Translations under genes and position numbers: made by a program
Shown here: piece after piece, positions 38,208 through 51,147 of the stretch
How positions within the stretch are numbered: position 1 is the stretch's first letter
How the letters are laid out: each line of letters opens with the position of its first letter
The notes under the pieces: generated by a model
The model's input: the letters and a program-made list of their open reading frames with translations, nothing else
What the model was told of the DNA's origin: nothing
Databases searched by the model: none
Assembly: GCF_027912535.1 (NCBI RefSeq)
Contig: NZ_CP115465.1
Span: forward strand, 2,646,001-2,710,000
Direction of reading: 5' to 3'
DNA length: 64,000 nucleotides
DNA from: Brevundimonas sp. NIBR11
GTDB lineage: Bacteria; Pseudomonadota; Alphaproteobacteria; Caulobacterales; Caulobacteraceae

Positions 38208-39404
38208 GTGCCTCGATCCGTCGGCATCGTCGGCGCGGGCCCCACCGGCCTCGCGCTGGCCCTGATGCTGGTCCGTCAGGGACGCCGCGTGGTCGTTCAC
38301 GAACGCTTCGATGAGCCGCGGCCCATCGGCGCGGGCTTCATGCTGCAGCCCACCGGGCTCAGCGTGCTCGACCACCTGGGCCTGAGCGAACGGGTCAAGG
38401 CGCTGGGCCAGCCGCTTGAACATATCTTCGGCCGCGAGGCCCGCCGCCGGCGCGTCGTGCTCGACGTCCGGTATTCAGACCTGAAGTCGCCGCGCCCCGA
38501 CGGGGTCAACGCCTTGGGCGTGCACCGCGCCGCCATCTTTCAGGTGCTGTACGAGGCCTGTCTGGCCGAGGGCGTCGCCTTCGAGACCTCGCGCGAAATC
38601 GACTCGGCCTCCGACGGTCGCCTGACCGACGCGCAGGGCGTCGACGGCCCCGCCTTCGACCTGATCGTCGACGCCTCGGGCGCCCGTTCGCCCATCGCGC
38701 GCGATCTGCTGGCGAAACAACGGGGGCGGCGTCACGAACTCGAATGGGGCGCCCTGTGGACCACCGTCCCGTGGCCGGGCCAGCCGTTCGACGAAGGGGC
38801 GCTGGAACAGGTCTATCGCGGGGCCTCGCGCATGGTCGGCGTCCTGCCCGTCGGCGCCCGGCCGGGCAGCCCCGACCGACTGGCGACCTTCTTCTGGAGC
38901 CTGAAGCCCCGCGATCACGACGACTGGCTGCGCGCCGGGATGGAGCGGTGGAAGGCCGAGGTGCGCGGCCTGTGGCCCGAGGTGGCGGGCCTGCTGGAGA
39001 CCCTGCCCGATGCCGAGGCCCTGACGCTTGCCCGCTACGGCCACCACACCCTGCCCCTGCCGATCGCCGACCATTTGGCCGTCGTCGGCGACGCCGCTCA
39101 TTCGACCAGCCCCCAGCTGGGTCAGGGGGTGAACATGGGTCTGTTGGACGCCTTCGTCCTCGCCGAGACCCTGGCGACCCATGCCGAGCTCGACGAAGCC
39201 CTGACCGCGTACGCCCGCATCCGCCGCTGGCATGTGCGGCTGTATCAGGCCCTGTCGATGGGATTCACGCCCTTCTATCAGGCGGACGGACAGGCCCTGC
39301 CCTGGGTCCGCGACCATGTGCTGGGCAAGCTGGCGCGCCTGCCCTTCGCTGCGCGAATCCTGGCCGCTACCGTGTCGGGGGTGCTGCTGGATCCGAGGGG
39401 ATAG
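38208..39404 (+). CDS. FAD-dependent monooxygenase (UbiH/PHBH-type)
   Basis: A 398-residue group A flavoprotein hydroxylase. FAD-binding GxGxxG: VGIVGAGPTGLALALMLVRQ at residues 4-23, Glu/Arg in VVVHERFDEPRPIGAG; D-G motif FDLIVDASGARSPI; and the second FAD motif LAVVGDAAHSTSPQLGQGVN. Acts on an aromatic or polyketide-like substrate with NAD(P)H and O2; the substrate is unknown. GTG start at 38208, three bases after the DUF4893 stop, with a poor ribosome site, consistent with translational coupling. Confidence 0.88.
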   Translation: MPRSVGIVGAGPTGLALALMLVRQGRRVVVHERFDEPRPIGAGFMLQPTGLSVLDHLGLSERVKALGQPLEHIFGREARRRRVVLDVRYSDLKSPRPDGVNALGVHRAAIFQVLYEACLAEGVAFETSREIDSASDGRLTDAQGVDGPAFDLIVDASGARSPIARDLLAKQRGRRHELEWGALWTTVPWPGQPFDEGALEQVYRGASRMVGVLPVGARPGSPDRLATFFWSLKPRDHDDWLRAGMERWKAEVRGLWPEVAGLLETLPDAEALTLARYGHHTLPLPIADHLAVVGDAAHSTSPQLGQGVNMGLLDAFVLAETLATHAELDEALTAYARIRRWHVRLYQALSMGFTPFYQADGQALPWVRDHVLGKLARLPFAARILAATVSGVLLDPRG

Positions 39405-39476
39405 ACGCGGATTGGAGGAACCCTGTTCGGGGCGGCGACGCTTAGGGCTCGACCGCTTCGCTTCAGGAGACCGCCG

Positions 39477-40019
39477 ATGCCCTCCCGCTTCGCCCCTCGC
39501 CTCGCCCTTCTCGCCGCCGCCTCGACGCTGACCCTCGCCGCCTGCGGCCAGCCCGCGTCGGAGCCTGCGGACGCGACCGCCCCGGCCGAGAGCACGGTCA
39601 CGCGAACGGATCCGACACCGCCGCCCGTCCCTGCGCCCGCCGCGCTCCAAACCCAGGCCGGCAGCGACGGCATCTCGGTCGCCTTGACCCGCGTTCAGGT
39701 CACGGGCGACGTCCTGACCGTGCAATTGTCCTATTCCAAGGCAACCGAGAATTCCGCGACCCAGCGCTTCTCGGTCGAGGAGATCGCCGTGATCGACGAC
39801 GCCACCTCCCAGCGCTACGGCGTGCTGAAGGACGCGGCCGGACGCTGGCAGGCCGCGCCGCTTCAGGCCGCTGGCAACGACAATCTGATGATCGTCGTGC
39901 GCAACGACGCTCCGACGGTCGTCTGGTTCAAATTCCCGGCCCCGCCGCCGACCTCGCCGACCGTCTCGATCAACATCCCGAACGTCGGACCGTTCGACGG
40001 CGTGCCGGTGACGCGATGA
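39477..40019 (+). CDS. lipoprotein of unknown function
   Basis: A 180-residue lipoprotein with lipobox L-A-A-C (Cys23), a 40-residue Ala/Pro/Thr linker, then an immunoglobulin-like beta domain (GISVALTRVQVTGDVLTVQL, YSKATENSATQRFSVEEIAV, and NLMIVVRNDAPTVVWFKFPA). The pattern, strands measuring a response relative to an added term, resembles DUF4352-like domains but is not a clear hit. Its TGA overlaps the ATG of the OmpA-family gene (ATGA at 40016-40019); the pair probably work together in the envelope. Confidence 0.7.
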   Translation: MPSRFAPRLALLAAASTLTLAACGQPASEPADATAPAESTVTRTDPTPPPVPAPAALQTQAGSDGISVALTRVQVTGDVLTVQLSYSKATENSATQRFSVEEIAVIDDATSQRYGVLKDAAGRWQAAPLQAAGNDNLMIVVRNDAPTVVWFKFPAPPPTSPTVSINIPNVGPFDGVPVTR

Positions 40020-40603
40020 GAATCGTCCCGGCGCTTCTGGCGACGAGCGCGCTCGCCGCCTGTTCGCCGCCGGCCGATGATCCGAAGACCCCGCCTCCCG
40101 CGACCCCATCAGCCCAGGTCGCGCCCCAGACGGGCACGGTCGGCGGCCTGTCCGCCTCGGGCGCGGGACTGACGGGCGAGGTCAGCGGCCTGTCCGGAGA
40201 CATCACCGCCTTCCGCGTCGAGGAGACGGCGACCCAGACCATCGTCGAGATCGCCGCCGACGTCCTGTTCGCCTTCGACAAGTCGGACCTGTCGACCCAG
40301 GCGCCGGCCCAACTGCGACGCGCCGCCGACCTGATCCGCCAAGGCGGGTCTGGCCCGGTGCAGGTCGTCGGCTACACCGACAGCCACGGCGAGGACGCCT
40401 ACAACCTCGCCCTGTCTCAGAGGCGGGCCGCGTCCGTCGTCGCCTGGCTCCGCACGACCGACGGCATCCCCGCCGACCGCCTCGTCGCGGAGGGCCGGGG
40501 CGAGGCCGATCCCGTGGCCCCGAACGAAGGCGCGGACGGCAACGACTATCCCGAAGGCCGGGCGATGAACCGGCGGGTGACCATCACGATCCCGAAGGCC
40601 TAG
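40016..40603 (+). CDS. OmpA-family lipoprotein
   Basis: A 195-residue outer-membrane lipoprotein (Cys16 after S-A-L-A-A). The OmpA C-terminal, peptidoglycan-binding domain is clear: VLFAFDKSDLSTQAPAQLRR, VQVVGYTDSHGEDAYNLALS, QRRAASVVAWL and GRAMNRRVTITI, with the Asp and Arg that grip diaminopimelate. Expected to tether the outer membrane to the wall. Overlaps the preceding lipoprotein gene by four bases; its stop overlaps the stop of the converging serine hydrolase. Confidence 0.9.
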   Translation: MRIVPALLATSALAACSPPADDPKTPPPATPSAQVAPQTGTVGGLSASGAGLTGEVSGLSGDITAFRVEETATQTIVEIAADVLFAFDKSDLSTQAPAQLRRAADLIRQGGSGPVQVVGYTDSHGEDAYNLALSQRRAASVVAWLRTTDGIPADRLVAEGRGEADPVAPNEGADGNDYPEGRAMNRRVTITIPKA

Positions 40604-42210
40604 ACCTTGGTCAGCTTCAGGTCCTGGTAGTCGTAGCTGAAGTCGATGTCGGGGCTGACGCCCTTGACCCGCGCGCGGACCGGCCGTCCGCCCTCCATCT
40701 CGAAGGTGAAGAACGCGTCCTCCTCACGGTTGTCGGGGAAGCGGGTGCGCAGGGTGTCGCCGTCGTAGGGCTCCAGCGGTCCCTGCAGGGCGGGGTTGTG
40801 GGTGAAGCTCAGCCACAGGGTCGCGTCGCGCGCCTCGATGGCGATGTCGCCGTACCAGGGGTCGCGCCAGGTGCCGACGAAGGCCGAGAGCGGCACGGAC
40901 GGCGGGGCGCCGACGGCCTGTTTGGCGTCGATCTCGGCGGCGGCCTTCAGCGAGGCCTCGATCCCGTCGGCTTCCAGTTTCCTGGAATCGGCGATCCAGT
41001 CGAAGCCTTGCTTGCCCATGAGGATGTCCACCAGGCCGCTGCGCAGGGTCCGCAGCAGGAAGTTTTCCTCGGCGTTGGAGAAGACCGACACCCCGGCCTT
41101 GCGGCCCGGGATCATGACGGTGAAGGAGTTGCCGCCGGGCGAGCCGCCGCCGTGGCTGACGATCCGCTCGCCGCGATAGTCCTGGACCTGATGGCCCATG
41201 GCGTAGGTCGAGGCGATGGCGCGTCCGGGCAGTTCAGCCGTCGGTCCCGGCGTGCCGGAGATGATGATGTTGGGACGCCACATCTCGGTCGCACGCGCCT
41301 CGGTGAACAGGCGGGTCCCGTCAGGCATGGCGCCGTTGCCGAGCCTGAGGATCATCCATTTGGCCCAGTCGGTCGGCGAGGCGCAGATGCCGCCGGCCGC
41401 CGCCGCCGAATCCCAGTTCCAGACGCCGACGATGCTGTCGGAAATCTTCGTCATCGGTCCTTGGTAGCGCAGGGGCGGCCCGACCCGCGCGTGGGGCAGG
41501 GCGGACTTGGCCGGGTCCGCGAGGCTCGCCATCGGCACGCTGTCGGCCATGCCGAGGCGGTCGAAGATGCGGGTCTGGACGAAGGCTTCCCACGTCATGC
41601 CCGATACGGCTTCGAGCACGGCGCCGGCCACCACGAACATCAGGTTGCAGTAGTGGTAGTTGGCGCGGAAGCCGTCCTCGATCGGCACGAACGGGACCTG
41701 GGCCAGGACCTCGGCGCGGGACCGGTTCGAGTTCGGCCAGAACAGCAGGTCCCCGGCGCCGAGGCCGAAGCCGGCGCGGTGGCTCAGCGTATCGCGCACC
41801 GTGATGTGGTCGCCGATGTACGGGTCCGACAGGGTGAAGTCGGGCAGATAGGTCTTCACCGGCTCGTCCCACTTCACCATGCCCTCGTCGACCAGCATCG
41901 CGAGGCCGGCGGCGGTGACGTTCTTGGTGTTGGAGGCGATGGCGAACAGGGTGTGTTCGTCCGCCCGGTCCGGCCGGCCCATCTCCCTGACGCCATAACC
42001 GCGCGCCAGGACCGTCTGGCCGTCCCTGACCACGGCGACGCCCAGGGCCGGCTGGTCCGGCCAGGCCGCCATGGCCGTCTTCACATAGGCGTCGATCGCC
42101 TCGGCCAGGGCCGCGTCGTCGTTGGCCGCCTGGCTCCACGAGATCGAGGGAACGGCGGCCGCTCCGGCCGAGGCGAACAGGGCGGAACGGCGGGTCAGGC
42201 GAAGCGACAT
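40600..42210 (-). CDS. exported serine hydrolase, beta-lactamase class C/DUF3471 family
   Basis: A 536-residue protein with a signal that contains an Arg pair ([20 protein letters not shown]), possibly Tat-exported. Penicillin-binding-type active site: S93-x-x-K96 ([12 protein letters not shown]), Y187-C-N (Y-x-N) in [12 protein letters not shown], and HGG in [16 protein letters not shown]. After residue 420 a separate beta-barrel domain of DUF3471 type follows ([20 protein letters not shown]). Such proteins are usually D-aminopeptidases or esterases rather than beta-lactamases. RBS GGAGATCC before ATG 42210. Divergent from clpB. Confidence 0.88.
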   Translation of the reverse strand: MSLRLTRRSALFASAGAAAVPSISWSQAANDDAALAEAIDAYVKTAMAAWPDQPALGVAVVRDGQTVLARGYGVREMGRPDRADEHTLFAIASNTKNVTAAGLAMLVDEGMVKWDEPVKTYLPDFTLSDPYIGDHITVRDTLSHRAGFGLGAGDLLFWPNSNRSRAEVLAQVPFVPIEDGFRANYHYCNLMFVVAGAVLEAVSGMTWEAFVQTRIFDRLGMADSVPMASLADPAKSALPHARVGPPLRYQGPMTKISDSIVGVWNWDSAAAAGGICASPTDWAKWMILRLGNGAMPDGTRLFTEARATEMWRPNIIISGTPGPTAELPGRAIASTYAMGHQVQDYRGERIVSHGGGSPGGNSFTVMIPGRKAGVSVFSNAEENFLLRTLRSGLVDILMGKQGFDWIADSRKLEADGIEASLKAAAEIDAKQAVGAPPSVPLSAFVGTWRDPWYGDIAIEARDATLWLSFTHNPALQGPLEPYDGDTLRTRFPDNREEDAFFTFEMEGGRPVRARVKGVSPDIDFSYDYQDLKLTKV

Positions 42211-42274
42211 GGAGGATCTCCGGAACAAGTTCGCCGACGCTAGCGCGCCGCCGGACCGGAGGCCAGCGGCGCCC

Positions 42275-42303
42275 CTTGTGTGCCGCTGGGGCCACACCCA
42301 GAT
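42275..42303 (+). promoter_or_regulatory. candidate heat-shock (sigma-32-like) promoter of clpB
   Basis: CTTGTG (42275-42280) and CCCAGAT (42297-42303) are separated by 16 bases, resembling CTTGAA-N-CCCCAT heat-shock promoters. Position, 75 bases before the clpB start, is plausible. Match to the -10 consensus is partial. Confidence 0.35.
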
Positions 42304-42377
42304 CAATCGCAACCGAACGGCGCGTTGCTTGCTTCAGAGGACGCAGCGTTCGGAATCCGCTTTCAAAGGGATACGCC

Positions 42378-44963
<2,586 letters not shown>

Positions 44964-45068
44964 GGGGCCGATCACCCACCCTTCCCGCCATCAAGCTGAA
45001 GAGCAAGTAGGTCGGTTGCATTAAGCAGCTTATGGTTGACGCATGATCTAGCGATCGTAAGCTTGGCT

Positions 45069-46007
45069 ATGGATTTGCTCCAAACGATCAGAAGCGACAT
45101 CGCTCAAATTCCCGACGGTGAGCACACGACCGGATTGAAGTCAGTGCTGCACCATGTTGAGGCGGCATACCGACATCTAGAGCGCGGACAGAAGGAGGGG
45201 GATGATTCCGCATTCAACGACGCCATCTACCGCACAAACCAAGCATTTGAGGGCAGCGTCAAAGAGGCATATCGCGTCTTCACCGAGCAAGATCCTGCAG
45301 GAAAAACTCCGGCTCAGATTGAGAAATACCTAGAGCAAAATTCGATATTTAAAGATCGCGTCCTTTCTCAGCTAAAAGACTATAGGACCAACTGGCGAAA
45401 TCCCTCAACACACGACTATAATTTATTCTTTGATCAAGACGAAGCGTTCCTTGCTATTGTCTCTGTGTCAGCATTTGCGAAGCTTCTGGTTCGTCAGATT
45501 GCCGAGCACATCTCCTATACAGAATCGATCGCGATATCTCAAGCTATAGGCGATTTCGAGATTCCTGCAGCGGGTGATCTGTCTGACAAGGCGCAGAAAA
45601 TAATAGAGGAATTCTTTGCCAGCCCCGTAAACATGCCTTCGGCCATGGTAAGCGAAGCGTCGCTCCAAGGGGCTCTCTCTGCTTACATCACGACCGCTCT
45701 GCCTAATTCCCAAGTTGATACAGAAGTTGCGTTGGGTTCTTCAAGAAACAGGGCCGACATCGTTGTGACGCTTGAGTCTGAAAAACTAATTATAGAATTA
45801 AAGCGCTGGAGAAACGATTCAGCTTGGATAGACAGTGGAGCTACTCAAGTTATGAATTATCTTCAGGCTGGAGGAATAAATAACGGTATAGTTTTATTCT
45901 ATGAACCTTCGGCAAAAGAATACCATATCGCCGGCGGCTATATGAGCGGAGAGCAGCACGTAATGATGCTCACCCCATCGAACAGGTTTATTCCGAGAGA
46001 CGAATAG
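45069..46007 (+). CDS. putative HEPN + PD-(D/E)XK nuclease fusion (candidate defence/toxin protein)
   Basis: A 312-residue protein unlike its neighbours. N-terminal half is all-helical (residues 1-180) with R110-N-P-S-T-H115, the R-N-x3-H motif of HEPN RNases, placed after helices such as AIYRTNQAFEGSVKEAYRVF. The C-terminal third carries a PD-(D/E)XK core: E219 (VDTEVAL), D230 (NRADIVV), E243-L-K245 (LIIELKR), and Q260-x3-Y264 (TQVMNYL), the RecB-like arrangement. Two nuclease-type domains in one chain suggest phage defence or a toxin. The DNA is AT-rich (sample 60-base lines 32-38% GC, against 63% inside clpB), with codons unlike its surroundings. TTGACG-N16-TAAGCT at 45036-45063 would place transcription start at the ATG, so it may be leaderless. 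In-frame TTG at 45036 is the alternative start. No recognisable partner gene. Confidence 0.65.
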   Translation: MDLLQTIRSDIAQIPDGEHTTGLKSVLHHVEAAYRHLERGQKEGDDSAFNDAIYRTNQAFEGSVKEAYRVFTEQDPAGKTPAQIEKYLEQNSIFKDRVLSQLKDYRTNWRNPSTHDYNLFFDQDEAFLAIVSVSAFAKLLVRQIAEHISYTESIAISQAIGDFEIPAAGDLSDKAQKIIEEFFASPVNMPSAMVSEASLQGALSAYITTALPNSQVDTEVALGSSRNRADIVVTLESEKLIIELKRWRNDSAWIDSGATQVMNYLQAGGINNGIVLFYEPSAKEYHIAGGYMSGEQHVMMLTPSNRFIPRDE

Positions 46008-46019
46008 ACGATTGTCGCC

Positions 46020-46376
46020 CTAATCCCCCAGCACCGGCATCACCTCCACCCCGTCGCAGACGAAGATCGACATGTGCGGATGCCCGTCGAACAGCCGCAC
46101 CGCCGCCTCGTGGCTCTCGGCCTTCACCACCATGAAGACGGTCAGCAGGTTGACGATGTCCTCGACCGCCCCGTCCGCGCCGATCCGCTTCGTCGGGCCC
46201 AGAGGCCCGCCGACGTAGAGGATGTCGTCCTTGTGCGCCTCTTCCCAGGCCTTGACGGCGGCGACGCCGCGCGCGGCGGTCTCGTCCTGCTGTTCCGGGG
46301 TCATCGCGCGCCAGGCCGCCCACCGGGGGCCGGTCTTGTCCGAGGTGAAGACGGCGAGATAGCGGGTCACGGCCAT
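46020..46376 (-). CDS. YciI-like (YCII-related domain) protein
   Basis: A 118-residue cytosolic protein of the YCII/DGPF-related group: MAVTRYLAVFTSDKTGPRWA, YVGGPLGPTKRIGADGAVED, NLLTVFMVVKAESHEAAVRL and FDGHPHMSIFVCDGVEVMPV. These are ferredoxin-like dimers; a His-Asp pair forms the likely active site in relatives, but the function is not known. It begins 14 bases after the maeB stop, so both genes are probably co-transcribed leftward, ending at the AT-rich island. Confidence 0.85.
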   Translation of the reverse strand: MAVTRYLAVFTSDKTGPRWAAWRAMTPEQQDETAARGVAAVKAWEEAHKDDILYVGGPLGPTKRIGADGAVEDIVNLLTVFMVVKAESHEAAVRLFDGHPHMSIFVCDGVEVMPVLGD

Positions 46377-46390
46377 GGCGGTCCTTGCGG

Positions 46391-48754
<2,364 letters not shown>

Positions 48755-48834
48755 GGGTCGCTTTCGGGCGCTTCTGGCCTCGTTGGTCTAGCGGCGGGCC
48801 TCCGTCGGGACAACCATGCTTCCCTCTGCTGCAG

Positions 48835-49668
48835 TCAGAGGTCCAGCACGCCCGTCCGCTCGACCTCGACCGGGCCGGTCATGAAGACGTGGCCCGAGGC
48901 CTCGTCCCAGTCGATCACCAGTTCCCCGCCGTCGACCACGACCGTCGCCTTGCGTCCCGTCAGCCCCCGACGAGCGCAGGCGACCAGGGCCGCGCAGGCG
49001 CCGGTGCCGCAGGCCTTCGTGAGGCCCGCCCCCCGCTCGAACACCCGCAGGCGGATGCGGTCCGGGCCCAGCACATGGGCGAAGCCGACGTTGACGCCTT
49101 CGGGGAACAGCGGGTGATGCTCGATCAGCGAGCCAGTACCGACCACGAAGCTGTCGTCCAGCCGGTCGGTGAAGAAGACCACATGCGGGTTGCCCATGGA
49201 AACGGCGCCCGGCGTATGCACCACGGGATCGTCGATCGGTCCGACCTGCAGCTCGATGCCGCGCGTGTCCATTTCCTCGGCCAGGGGGATTTCGCGCCAG
49301 TCCAGTTTCGGCGGTCCCATGTCGACCGTGATCCGGTTGGGGCCTGCATTCTGTGCGACCGTCCGCCCGCCCAGGGTGTCGATCGTCACTCTATCCGCAC
49401 CGCTGGCCTGCATCAGCATCCAGCCGACGCAACGAAGGGCGTTGCCGCAGGTCTCGACGGTCCCCCCGTCGGCGTTCCACACCCGCATGAAGGCGTCGGC
49501 CGTATCCGAAGGCTCGATGGCGATCAGCTGGTCGAACCCCTGGCCGGTCTTCCGATCGCCGAGCGCGCGCACGGCGTCGTGCGTCGGCGCGAAGGGCCGG
49601 TCGAGCGCGTTGACGACGACGAAGTCGTTGCCGGCGCCGTTCATCTTGACGAAGGGGCGGGGGGTCAT
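48835..49668 (-). CDS. dapF: diaminopimelate epimerase
   Basis: A 277-residue cofactor-free epimerase that makes meso-diaminopimelate for lysine and peptidoglycan. The two catalytic cysteines are Cys74 (VETCGNALRCVGW) and Cys220 (LTKACGTGACAALVAC). N-terminus FVKMNGAGNDFVVVNALDRP is typical. The start is uncertain by three codons: ATG at 49668 or 49677, neither with a clear ribosome site; 49668 gives the more usual short N-terminus. Divergent from the host-attachment-type gene. Confidence 0.95.
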   Translation of the reverse strand: MTPRPFVKMNGAGNDFVVVNALDRPFAPTHDAVRALGDRKTGQGFDQLIAIEPSDTADAFMRVWNADGGTVETCGNALRCVGWMLMQASGADRVTIDTLGGRTVAQNAGPNRITVDMGPPKLDWREIPLAEEMDTRGIELQVGPIDDPVVHTPGAVSMGNPHVVFFTDRLDDSFVVGTGSLIEHHPLFPEGVNVGFAHVLGPDRIRLRVFERGAGLTKACGTGACAALVACARRGLTGRKATVVVDGGELVIDWDEASGHVFMTGPVEVERTGVLDL

Positions 49669-49790
49669 GACCGTCATATAGTCACGTCGGCCGCCGCGCC
49701 AAAATGAGGGCCTCAGGGTCGCAGCCACGCAACGCCTGCTGCCCGCGCTCGTTAGCCTGTCCCCTTAAACTGACGACGAGGCCTACCCCG

Positions 49791-50192
49791 ATGAATCTTC
49801 CCAATGGCGCGATGGTGGCCGTGGTGGACGGCGAGAAGCTGGCCCTGTTCAAGAATACCGGCAGCGCCGCAGACGTCTCTCTCACCGCACAGCCGGTCCC
49901 CGAAATCGAGGAGCGGGCGTCCGGTTCGGCTGGTCGCATCTCAAGCGAAGCGAACCCCGACAACGACACCCAGGCCGAGGACGGCTTTGCGATGGGAGTC
50001 GCCGAGGTGCTCAACAAATGGGTGCTGAACGGCAAGGTCGACAAGCTGCTGGTCATCGCCGCGCCCAAGACGCTCGGCGAGCTTCGCAAACACTGGCACA
50101 AGGAGTTGTCGTCGCGTTTGGTCGGTGAAATCTCCAAGGACCTGACCGGCCACTCGACCGACCAGATCGCCGCCGCCATCGGCAAGGCCTGA
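49791..50192 (+). CDS. host attachment protein family (PF10116-like)
   Basis: A 133-residue cytosolic protein: MNLPNGAMVAVVDGEKLALF, FKNTGSAADVSLT, a charged middle (ISSEANPDNDTQAEDGFA), then KVDKLLVIAAPKTLGELRKH and KELSSRLVGEISKDLTGHST at the end. This is the pattern of the family first annotated as required for attachment to host cells, related in fold to eRF1 domain 1 and archaeal-type RNA-binding domains. The name reflects an old mutant study, so the function here is unknown; a ribosome-rescue-like role would be guesswork. Start ATG at 49791. Confidence 0.8.
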   Translation: MNLPNGAMVAVVDGEKLALFKNTGSAADVSLTAQPVPEIEERASGSAGRISSEANPDNDTQAEDGFAMGVAEVLNKWVLNGKVDKLLVIAAPKTLGELRKHWHKELSSRLVGEISKDLTGHSTDQIAAAIGKA

Positions 50193-50254
50193 TTGTGGAC
50201 GGCCCCCGGCGCGCGCTGCGTGACGGGGGCCGCGCGACGCGCTAGTTCGTGGGC

Positions 50255-51043
50255 ATGCCGTCGTCGCCCGTCCGCCATCGTCATTCGCTTCGGGCGCGCT
50301 TTCGCTTTCTCTATCACGGCAACACGACCACGGCCGTCCGCTTTCGGCTGGCGGTCATCGCCATCGACCTGGCCATCATCGCCTTCTTCGTCGCCGCGCC
50401 GATCCTGAAGGACTACGGTCGGACCTTCTTCGTCTTGGACTACTGTATCGCGGCCCTCCTGGCGGCCGACCTGATCGCGCGGATCACGGCCTTCTCGGAC
50501 TGGAAGGACTGGTTCCGACGACCGATCAACTGGATCGACCTGATCGTCCTGGCCTCGCTGCTCCTGCCTGCCTGGGCCATCAACCTCGGCTTCCTCAGGA
50601 TCCTGCGCCTGTGGACCCTGCTGAACTCCGACCTGTTCTGGCGGACCGTGGGTCGCAAGTTCGACGATACGCGGGTCGAGGAAGTCACCCGCGCCGTCGG
50701 CAATCTGGTCACCTTCGTCTTCGTGGTGACAGGCTTTGTCTACACCGTCTTCCGGGGCCGGCATGACGGCATCACCGGGTATGTCGACGCGCTTTATTTT
50801 ACAGTCGCGACCCTGACCACGACAGGGTTCGGCGACATCACCCTGCCGGGCGTCTGGGGTCGATTGCTGTCCATCGCCGTCATGCTGGTGGGCATCACCC
50901 TGTTCGTGCGGCTAGGCCAGAGCCTGCTGAAGCCGCGGAAGGTCAACTTCGCCTGCCCGACCTGCGCCCTGCAGAAGCACGACCCCGATGCCGTCCACTG
51001 CAAGGCCTGCGGGACCGTCCTGGCCATCCCCGACGACGGTTGA
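50255..51043 (+). CDS. potassium channel family protein with C-terminal zinc ribbon
   Basis: A 262-residue membrane protein with the six-helix layout of voltage-gated-like ion channels: helices near 31-50, 57-78, 92-108, 145-165 and a last one at 202-221, pore helix before the filter T-T-G-F-G-D (189-194). In place of a regulatory RCK domain the C-terminus is a short zinc ribbon, C234-P-T-C237 and C249-K-A-C252. S4-like positive residues are few (FLRILRLW), so voltage sensing is doubtful. The filter TTTGFGD is a common variant in bacterial K+ channels. GTG at 50249 is an alternative start. Confidence 0.85.
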   Translation: MPSSPVRHRHSLRARFRFLYHGNTTTAVRFRLAVIAIDLAIIAFFVAAPILKDYGRTFFVLDYCIAALLAADLIARITAFSDWKDWFRRPINWIDLIVLASLLLPAWAINLGFLRILRLWTLLNSDLFWRTVGRKFDDTRVEEVTRAVGNLVTFVFVVTGFVYTVFRGRHDGITGYVDALYFTVATLTTTGFGDITLPGVWGRLLSIAVMLVGITLFVRLGQSLLKPRKVNFACPTCALQKHDPDAVHCKACGTVLAIPDDG

Positions 51044-51147
51044 GCCGCCCCCGCCCCGCCCCATGTGACAAAACGGTAAGGTTCCCCGCCTTGCCGCCAT
51101 CCCCCTCGCGACTAAGGTGCGCCGTCCCTGTTTCGGAGCGTCCCCGC

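Noticed and set aside
40600..42210. Class C beta-lactamase (resistance gene)
   Set aside because: The S-x-x-K, Y-x-N and HGG residues fit the family, but the C-terminal DUF3471-type domain and length (536) indicate a D-aminopeptidase/esterase-like hydrolase.
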